64,000 bases of DNA from NCBI GenBank assembly GCA_905116865.2, contig CAJHNH020002473.1:32501-96500 (forward strand), given 5' to 3'. A program made the translations under genes and the position numbers. Positions within the stretch are counted from its first letter, which is position 1. Each line of letters starts with the position of its first letter. Shown one piece after another: positions 57,590 to 64,000 of the stretch. The notes under the pieces are model-generated. The model ran no database searches. It was not told where the DNA came from and saw only the letters and a list, made by a program, of their open reading frames with translations. This DNA comes from Candidula unifasciata (taxonomy: Eukaryota > Mollusca > Gastropoda > Stylommatophora > Geomitridae).

Positions 57590-57900
57590 CTGACCGTTTT
57601 TGCTTCATTTTTTGCATACATAGGCGATAATGCTGACACTGTTAGCAGTGCGTGATGAACTTACTACAGTCTGTTTGCTTTGTTCTTGCATACGTGGGCG
57701 ATAATGCTGACACTGTTAGCAGTGCGTGATGAACTTACTACAGTCTGTTTGCTTCGTTCTTGCATACGTGGGCGATAATGTTGACACTGTTAGCAGTGCG
57801 TGATGAACTTAATACAGTCTGTTTGCTTTGTTCTTGCATACGTGGGCGATAATGCTGACACTGTTAGCAGTGCGCGATGAACTTACTACAGTCTGTTTGA
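57590..57900. repeat. Minisatellite, 74-bp unit, 4 copies
   Basis: The unit contains TTGCATACGTGGGCGATAAT, GCTGACACTGTTAGCAGTGC and GTGATGAACTTACTACAGTC. GCTGACACTGTTAGCAG includes a short imperfect hairpin (CTGACACTGTTAGCAG). Confidence 0.95.
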
Positions 57901-58035
57901 GAAAACTCTCAAAAAACACCTTAAAGGAGAAATGAACTCACAGATTTTATTCCTTTCATCTACAGTTTTCATGAAAGTGAACCCGACAGCTATTACACTT
58001 ATCTACATAAATTTTTAGAGATGTAAATACTACAA

Positions 58036-58310
58036 TGGGGGCTGCGTGGTCTCGAGGCATGGTATCCGCCTCAAGTGCTGGAAGTCCCTGGATCAAACCC
58101 GGGTGAAGGCTGGGATTTTTTTCACGTGGACATCTAGTAATGTCCCCCTGGTTTTTGGGTAGTAAGACCGGACGCCCGTGTGTATTTTTGCGCACGTAAC
58201 AAAATCACTTGGCAGTTGGAAATCGAAAAGATAAGGTCTTTGCCCGGGCAGAAAGTATTTCAGAATTCTAGCCGGTGCAACAGAGTTTGTACGACTCTTA
58301 CGAAATTTTT
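58036..58310 (+). mobile_element. tRNA-derived SINE, family A, copy 2
   Basis: It begins GGGGGCTGCGTGGTCTCGAG, with A-box-like TGGTCTCGAGG and B-box-like GGATCAAACCC, and ends near a T-rich run at 58303-58318. The body matches the minus-strand copy at 1-293 over nearly its full length. The tRNA-like part gives an internal RNA polymerase III promoter, as known for this class. Confidence 0.85.
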
Positions 58311-58319
58311 TTTTTTTTC

Positions 58320-58395
58320 TTGGTAGGTAGTTGGTCTATTCTTGTTTGCCCACCCCCCCCCCCCCCCCCTAAATGGGGCCCCGGAACCCAAAATA
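58320..58395 (-). mobile_element. SINE family D scrap
   Basis: On the minus strand TTTGGGTTCCGGGGCCCCAT, a C/G run, then GGCAAACAAGAATAGACC, the first two blocks of family D. Confidence 0.5.
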
Positions 58396-58915
58396 TTAAA
58401 ATCTATTCATGATCACGAAAAAGGGACTATATCGGTGTTATCATGCGTCTTGTTATAACAGTGCAGTTTTAAGATCTGGTTGACATGTATGTCGGTTCAT
58501 TTGTCATTAGACTTGGGGGTGTATGAGTGTATGAGATGAAAACTGTCTACTAACTTGCTGATATTCTGACCAACTGACTGAATGACTGTCTTGCCCCTTA
58601 ACACTGCGTGTCGTTGGGTCACCGAGTTACTTTTGACTGTTGGATCGAGTCTTTCCATTTCTGGCCATCTGAAGCGGAGGACTGGATGTTTTCACATATG
58701 ATACCCCTCCAGTCTGCCAGTTTTGGGATCCAGACCTTTCTTGGTCTTCTCCAGTCTCTCTTTCTTTTTACCGAGTCTTGGATTGTGTGTTCATGAAAAA
58801 GCCGATAATGTTACAGACTGTAAAAAAAAAAAAAACAGAAACATTCAAATGGCGTCCTGCTGCAGTCTAATCATTTACGGGTCCAGTTTACCTTTCCTAG
58901 TCCAAACATAGCGTA
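58396..58915. other. Unassigned stretch
   Basis: No gene recognised. The block 58590-58770 (GGGTCACCGAGTTACTTTTG, TCCAGTCTCTCTTTC) resembles retroelement or processed sequence, but I cannot assign it. Confidence 0.4.
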
Positions 58916-58920
58916 ACTGG

Positions 58921-59356
58921 GCTTTCATTCATGCTTTGTCACCCGTCACACTGCCTAGTCTATGTTAGAGGGGTGTCACCTTGTCTGTTGTTCTCAAAAG
59001 GTTTCTTCGTCGTGCGTGTAGAGGCGGCGAGCTACGCAGTGTGTTCTGATGGCTGCTGCAAGCGGGCGGCGAGATTGCGTATGTTACTGACTTTAAGTGG
59101 GACATGACGAGGAGGAGGAAAGGGGTGCTTTTCTGGAGGAAAACGAGTTTTTAGGGGGGGGGGCAAAACATGTGAACAATTCTAAAGCCATGGGACGTAG
59201 TCTGGACTCTCTTGAGGCTGTGCGTAAAAGGAAGTTGGAAGGGGGTGGGGGGAGGTTAGGGCGAGTTTCGTGTGTCGACTCGTTCGCCAGTGATACTACC
59301 GAAGACAGTGACACTCCTTTGACGTAGATTGGCCTGAGCAAGCATGAATGAAAGGT
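58921..59356. mobile_element. Possible inverted-repeat element, family E
   Basis: The left end CTTTCATTCATGCTTTGTC and the right end read inward CCTTTCATTCATGCTTGCTC are inverted copies; each is followed within 40 bases by a TCTATGTTAGAGGGGTGTCA or TCTACGTCAAAGGAGTGTCA block. The inside has a 76-codon plus frame (RSLDSLEAVRKRKLE) with no known motif. It could instead be two separate insertions in opposite directions. Confidence 0.4.
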
Positions 59357-59359
59357 CAA

Positions 59360-60780
59360 CTAGTGTGTAGTTTGTATTTACACATTGTTTACAGAAGTCG
59401 AACTGAAAATCCCCCGCCCCTTTTTCCATTATATTTTTCGTGGGATGTCGGGGGGGGGGGGGGGGGTGTCTATAACATTTGTCGCAAATAAAAGTGCATT
59501 AATGAAACACTTTGCGATTTTACCCGGAGACGACAGAGCTTTTACAGATTTGACCCTAGTGCTAGTGCCAGTGCTACATTATCCTTAACAAGGGCGAGGA
59601 GTTGTCATGACAGTGGAATCTTGAACATGGTGAGCTCAAGTTACAGTTGTAGATACCACCCTAAGACTTGTATATTCTGACTGACTTGAGGATATCCGTT
59701 ATCTGGGGTATTGTGTGAGCAGGCGAGCATCTGTGCACGTAAACCCACCTTCTGTGCGAGCAGTTGGCTATGACCCAGCTTGAGGTCATGTGAATATACT
59801 GTATTCAGCGGCGGTTGTTCTCCCCAGCGCCATGATTGTCGAACACCTGGGTTATCTGCCCCTAGTTGACGGTTGTGCTCATGTGTTCACTTTAATAACA
59901 GGCAACCATGGCCGTCTCTAGGAGAGAGACGGTCATAGGGCAACTGTGGGGAAACACTAGAGGCAGAAATTTAGAATACGGTTAAAGACGCCGTATCCCA
60001 CCACCATTGTTGTAGCTTTTTGCAGTATATGAGTTAGCTGTTGTCTTCTTGGCCACGTGGCACTCGATTGCTGGCAAAGAACGCTAAGATTTCTCGAAGC
60101 TTCAGCGAATCGTCGCCTGGGCCTGGAACTCTGTAAACAGAAAGGGTTGGTTCTGTATTTACGGCTGCCCTGGTAAAAACAGGCAGTTATGTTTGATCGT
60201 TGTTGAAATTGTACTTCAGCTATAAAGGATTCACTTTTTTGCTTCATTTATATAATTGTTACTGTAGTATGCACTTGACTAGATAACGCGAAATATGCCA
60301 GGCAATAAATTGTGCAGTCTATTGTTTGTGTCTTCTTTCTTTCAAAACCATCCATTTGTCTGTCTCTGTATTTCTCTCTTTTGTTTTCGGTAGAATGAGA
60401 CTCTATTCTTCAGGATCAGCCCGCCCATAGAACCATCTATCTGAAGCAATCGCAAAGAAGCATACAACTCTCGAGAGTTAATGCCAGGAAGCCCAATGGG
60501 AAATAAATTACCCCCGAAATGTGATTACAGAAGGTGGCTCGAAGGGAGATAACTAAAGATAAAAGTATATTTTCAAATAAGGCAGAGAGTAATTGGTGTT
60601 GAGTTGTCTGCCGGCGCCAGGTAGGGAGCCACTGAGCAGACGAGAGGCAGTCAGGGTTCTTAATTGATTTCTCTGTTTGGTAACTTTGTGATGAGTTAAT
60701 GACGTTCTTTGTTTGCTTCTGGTGCGCCGATGATGAGATGCTTCTACGTCTCCTCCTCCTGCAGCACCTGCTGCTCCTCC
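59360..60780. other. Unassigned stretch, repeat-poor
   Basis: Apart from a G run at 59449-59466 there are no arrays or recognised mobile elements over ~1.4 kb. A good acceptor-like site (TTTTGTTTTCGGTAG at 60380-60394) leads into a frame that stops after 16 codons. No gene supported. Confidence 0.45.
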
Positions 60781-60784
60781 TTCT

Positions 60785-61015
60785 TGATCCCGTTCACCGG
60801 CTGCAGAATCAAGCGGGAGGTTCTAGTTGTTCACCTATTACCGGACTAAGTCTTCTTTCAGAACTTTGGTTTTGTGCGTACATCCGTTTTACAGAACTAG
60901 CTTCTTTGTGCAGACTTTTGGTTGCTCACATCTCTACCAGATACACCCCGACTTCGAATGAAAAACCCTCTAATTAATTGCCTTTTGCAAGATGTTTGTT
61001 TCCGGGGCATTGATA
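60785..61015 (-). mobile_element. SINE family D, copy 6
   Basis: Minus strand: TTGCAAAAGGCAATTAATTA, TTCGAAGTCGGGGTG, CAAAAGTCTGCACAAAGAAG, and an end (AGAACCTCCCGCTTGATTCT, GCAGCCGGTGAA) shared with the copy at 40010. The B-box block is missing. Confidence 0.65.
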
Positions 61016-61054
61016 ATTACCCCTCCCACCTCCCTTCCCCTAACCAAAAAAAAT

Positions 61055-62065
61055 ACAGAACCTGGAGTAGAGTAGGTGTCACCTGGATTGGAGTGGGTGT
61101 CACCTGGAGTAGAGCGGGTGTCACTTGGAGTAGAGTGGATGTCACCTGGAATAGAGTGGGTGTCGCCTGGAGTAGAGTGGATGTCACTTGGAGTAGAGTG
61201 GATGTCACCTGAAGTAGAGTGGGTGTCACCTGAAATAGCATGGATGTCACCTGGAGTAGAGCGGGTGTCTTCTGCAGTAAAGTGGGTGTTACCTGGAGTA
61301 GAGCTTGTGTCTTCTGCAGTAAAGTGGGTGTTACCTGGAGTAGAGCTTGTGTCTTCTGCAGTAAAGTGGGTGTTACCTGGAGTAGAGCTTGTGTCTTCTG
61401 CAGTAAAGTGGGTGTTACCTGGAGTAGAGCGGGTGTCTTCTGCAGTAAAGTGGGTGTTACCTGGAGTAGAGCGGGTGTCTTCTGCAGTAAAGTGGGTGTT
61501 AACTGGAGTAGAGCGGGTGTCTTTTGCAGTAAAGTGGATGTCACATGGAGCAGAGTGAGTGTAACTTAGAGTAGAGTGGAGTTACCTAGAGTAGAGTGGG
61601 TGTAAACTGTAGCAGAGTGGAGTAAACTGGAGTAGAGTGAGTTTAACCTGGAGTAGATTGGAGTAAACTAGAGTAGAGTGAGTTTAACCTGGAGTAGAGT
61701 GGGTGTCACCTGAAGTAGAATCTGTGTAACCAGCCTAAAATAAGTGTAACCTGCAGTAGAGTGGGTGTCGCCTGAAGAAGAATCGGTATAATCTAAAGTA
61801 AAGTGGGTGAAACTTTAAGTTAAATGGGTGTAACCTGAAGTAGGGTGGGTGTAATCAGAGTTGAGTATGTATAATCTGAAATGGAGGGGTCTCACCTAGA
61901 GTAGAGTGGGTGTAACCTGAAATAGAGTGGAAACTTATAATAGAGTGGAGGTAACGTAGAGTATATTGGAATAATCCTAGAGTAGAGTGAAGGTAACCTG
62001 AAGTAGAGGGGTGTCACTTGGGGTAAAGTGGGTGTAATCTGGAGTAGCGGGGAGGCAACCCGGAG
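61055..62065. repeat. Minisatellite, 21-bp base unit with a 42-bp dimer, then decayed
   Basis: Units of GGAGTAGAGTGGGTGTCACCT (21 bp) at 61060-61260; then a 42-bp dimer (CTGCAGTAAAGTGGGTGTTA plus CCTGGAGTAGAGCGGGTGTCTT) about seven times to 61545; then diverged units to about 62065. Confidence 0.94.
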
Positions 62066-62074
62066 TAAAGTGCA

Positions 62075-62078
<4 letters not shown>

Positions 62079-62166
<88 letters not shown>
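62079..62166. repeat. (GA)n microsatellite
   Basis: A perfect GA run of about 43 units at the end of the GTAGAGT array. Confidence 0.97.
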
Positions 62167-62169
<3 letters not shown>

Positions 62170-63045
62170 GTGTGATATTTTCGAGCAGAGTGTGTAAGCT
62201 GATATATACAGTGGGTGTAACCTAGCGTGAAATGGATGTAACCCACCCACACTGAGTCTCTCTGATGTGTATTCAGTGCTGATCTCCCCATCCCTATCTG
62301 CCGACTGCAACAAAGTCTCTGATGTTTCCCTTAAAGCAACAAGCACATTAGCTTATTTAATGTGCTCAACTGGCAGCACCGCACTTACTGGGCCGACTTA
62401 GTTTCTGCTTCACCTTGCGTCTGTTTCATTATTCCTGGGAATCGCTAGTTGGTTTTGACGGGCTTTGGGTGCAAGAGAGCAGGCGGTCACTGAGGGGGCA
62501 GGCAGCATGCTGGGTGCTGTCGAAATGAGATAGTGGAAACTGCGACTGTGATGATAATGATGTGGAGCCGTGTCGTCCCACACAGGGGCGCCAGAACGCA
62601 TCGCCCGTAGCACCTTAAAATGTGTTGTGAGTTAGGTGATGATACCCCCCACCCTCCCCCATCCCCCCTAACCCCCACCCTCCGAACACAGAAAATCTGC
62701 AAGAAAGTTGTGCCCATCCCCCAGCTATAAATAAAGTTTTTTTTTTAAATACAGTGGTACAATAATTTGCTACCGGCAGGAGAGGGCTAAAGTCGTGTTT
62801 AGTTACGCAATAGTAATAAAATAATAATAATAACAATAATATGCCAAATGACCTACACACACACAAATAATATAAAAAGTATTATTTCATGTCTCAGCAA
62901 ATGCTTTTGTTTTTTCTTAGCATGCAGAAGCTGAAAACTGTGGAGGAAAGTTTTGTATCCATGTCTGGTTTTACAGATTTGGCGTGTGTGTGTGCGCAGA
63001 CTGTTGGTTACTTACTTTTCAGCTAGGGTTTATGTCACGGGTTTC
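62167..63045. other. Unassigned stretch
   Basis: C-rich stretch near 62645-62680, T run near 62739, TAA runs near 62815-62840. An acceptor-like site at 62910-62920 is followed by an open but unrecognised frame. No supported gene. Confidence 0.45.
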
Positions 63046-63055
63046 TGTTTCATAG

Positions 63056-63096
63056 GATTTTGACTTTGGGCTGCCTTCTCCTTGTTTAGCTAACAC
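63056..63096 (+). CDS. Tentative 41-nt exon downstream of Trio exon C
   Basis: A strong acceptor (GTTTCTGTTTCATAG) and a strong donor (CAC before GTAAGTAT) bracket 41 nt. In phase 0, as exon C requires, it reads DFDFGLPSPCLAN plus two bases. Vertebrate Kalirin has a slightly similar FDLGSPKPG stretch downstream of KWLTSPVR. The segment also lies at the edge of a decayed minus-strand retrotransposon, so chance splice-like signals are quite possible. Only transcript data would decide. Confidence 0.25.
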
Positions 63097-63109
63097 GTAA
63101 GTATTTCTA

Positions 63110-64000
63110 CTGATTGGGTGGTTTTTGCTGGATCGGATGGGGAGGGCTGACGTGCCTGAAAAGGGCTATCAGTTTTGCCTGGGGTGGTTATGCTCCGGGT
63201 ATGGGTGGAAGTATTTTCTCCTGGTATTTTTCTGGTGCTTGTTCAACTTCATCATGCCTGGCTGGTCTCGCGTTGGTGGGTTTTTCTGGGTCATTGAGCT
63301 GACTGAGCTGCTGTTATAGTGGTTTTTTTTTTTTTTTTTTTTTGGTGGTCTTCACTGTCTAATTTGTCTTCTTCCTGTGCTTGGTCACTGTAGTCGCCCT
63401 CCTTCTCTTTCATAGTCACATCAAGGTCTTCGCTTGGACTGGCATTTTCTTCGGTGGCTTCTGCTAACTTTGCTTCTGCTTTCTTGGTGGCTGCTTGATT
63501 GAGGTAACATCGGATATGAGTTTTTGCTGGGCTTCCTTCAGTTCTTTGTAGTTGCTCTATTGTTCGGGTTCTCTGATTCTGCTTTGTGTTGTCTGCTTCT
63601 GGATATCGGTTAGTATCTTCATAATGTCAGACTTAAATTCCGACATGTCGGCTATTTCAGCCTTCATTTGCCTGTGGGTTTTAGGTGATGTTTGCATGAG
63701 ACTTCACAGCTCTGTCATTTATCTCTCTCTTGATCCTGCTGTAATTTGAGTTATCTTTCTCAGCTCGGAGGGCCTAGACCTCATTCTTCAGTTGTGTAAT
63801 CTCGTTGTTGAGTTTCGTTCTGACTTTAGTCGCGACTCTTTTGGGTGCCTCGTGTCTCCTGCGAGCTTCTTGATATGAAATGTTTTCCCTGACGGCAGTT
63901 GTGGTTATGTCTCTAGGTGGCTGGCACCACGTTGACCGGAACAGTTGGCACAGTTTTTGTTTGAGTTCGTTTTCCTGAAGTTTTTATCAAACTTGGCCAA
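63110..64000 (-). mobile_element. Decayed non-LTR retrotransposon ORF1 (gag-like)
   Basis: From the window edge inward on the minus strand: NCANCSGQRGASH (zinc-knuckle-like CxxC...H), then in another frame DITTTAVRENISYQEARRRH, which resembles the EI..I.V..NISF.EAR motif after the last zinc knuckle in I/Jockey-type ORF1. Next come VRTKLNNEITQLKNEV, ALRAEKDNSNYSRIKREIND and MSEFKSDIMKILTDIQKQT (coiled-coil-like), then AEAKLAEATEENASPSEDL. At least three stops or frameshifts break it. An A run (63322-63344 on this strand) lies in the Ser-rich end. ORF1 proteins bind the element RNA; this copy is dead and continues beyond the window. Confidence 0.7.

Noticed and set aside
59097..59327. 76-codon plus frame RSLDSLEAVRKRKLE...DSDTPLT as a Trio linker exon
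   Set aside because: No acceptor in the right phase, and part of the DNA is a dispersed repeat also seen at 21450 and 58921.
60395..60450. Exon after a strong acceptor at 60394
   Set aside because: The required phase stops after 16 codons and there is no donor before the stop.

Overview
This window is animal nuclear DNA, most likely from an invertebrate and probably a mollusc. The signs are spliced exons of a conserved metazoan gene, decayed LINE elements with animal-type RNase H and reverse transcriptase tails, tRNA-derived SINEs, Tigger and hAT transposons, and an extreme load of micro- and minisatellites. There is no operon structure, rRNA, intact tRNA gene or CRISPR array. Almost all long open frames here are translations of tandem repeats, not genes.

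The one gene I can support is on the + strand. It is a Trio/Kalirin-family Rho guanine nucleotide exchange factor, represented by three internal exons whose splice phases match. Exon A (26495-26738) encodes the first SH3 domain. Exon B (29247-29307) and exon C (36990-37125) encode the basic linker after that SH3, including a KKWLTTPVRKLS motif that resembles the KWLTSPVRRLS motif of vertebrate TRIO and Kalirin. The start and the two GEF modules must lie outside the window or in exons I could not see. A very short further exon near 63056 is only a suggestion.

Layout. 1-26494: upstream intron or flank, with a SINE, a ~1.3 kb compound microsatellite, LINE RNase H and reverse transcriptase fragments, a hAT element nested in a LINE, a Tigger remnant whose body is a 33-bp minisatellite, and arrays of 46, 17, 30, 19, 49, 61, 27, 18 and 52 bp. 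26495-37125: the three exons; the introns hold 27-, 73-, 34-, 29-bp and (CA)n-type arrays, the 34-bp array being ~3.85 kb and containing an inverted segment. 37126-50350: a transposon-rich intron or flank with a ~1.2 kb Tigger-like element, a cluster of tRNA-type SINEs, LINE tails, a Helitron-like fragment and a 19-bp pyrimidine array. 50350-62170: more arrays (27, 55, 36, 34, 42, 74 and 42 bp), two with clear higher-order structure, plus SINE copies. 62170-64000: a decayed non-LTR retrotransposon ORF1 on the - strand.

I saw no evidence of a new multi-gene system. The unusual aspects are structural: the number and variety of minisatellites around and inside one signalling gene, higher-order and inverted organisation in several of them, and nested transposons with readable target-site duplications. 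Functional calls rest on recognised motifs; no alignment or database search was run.
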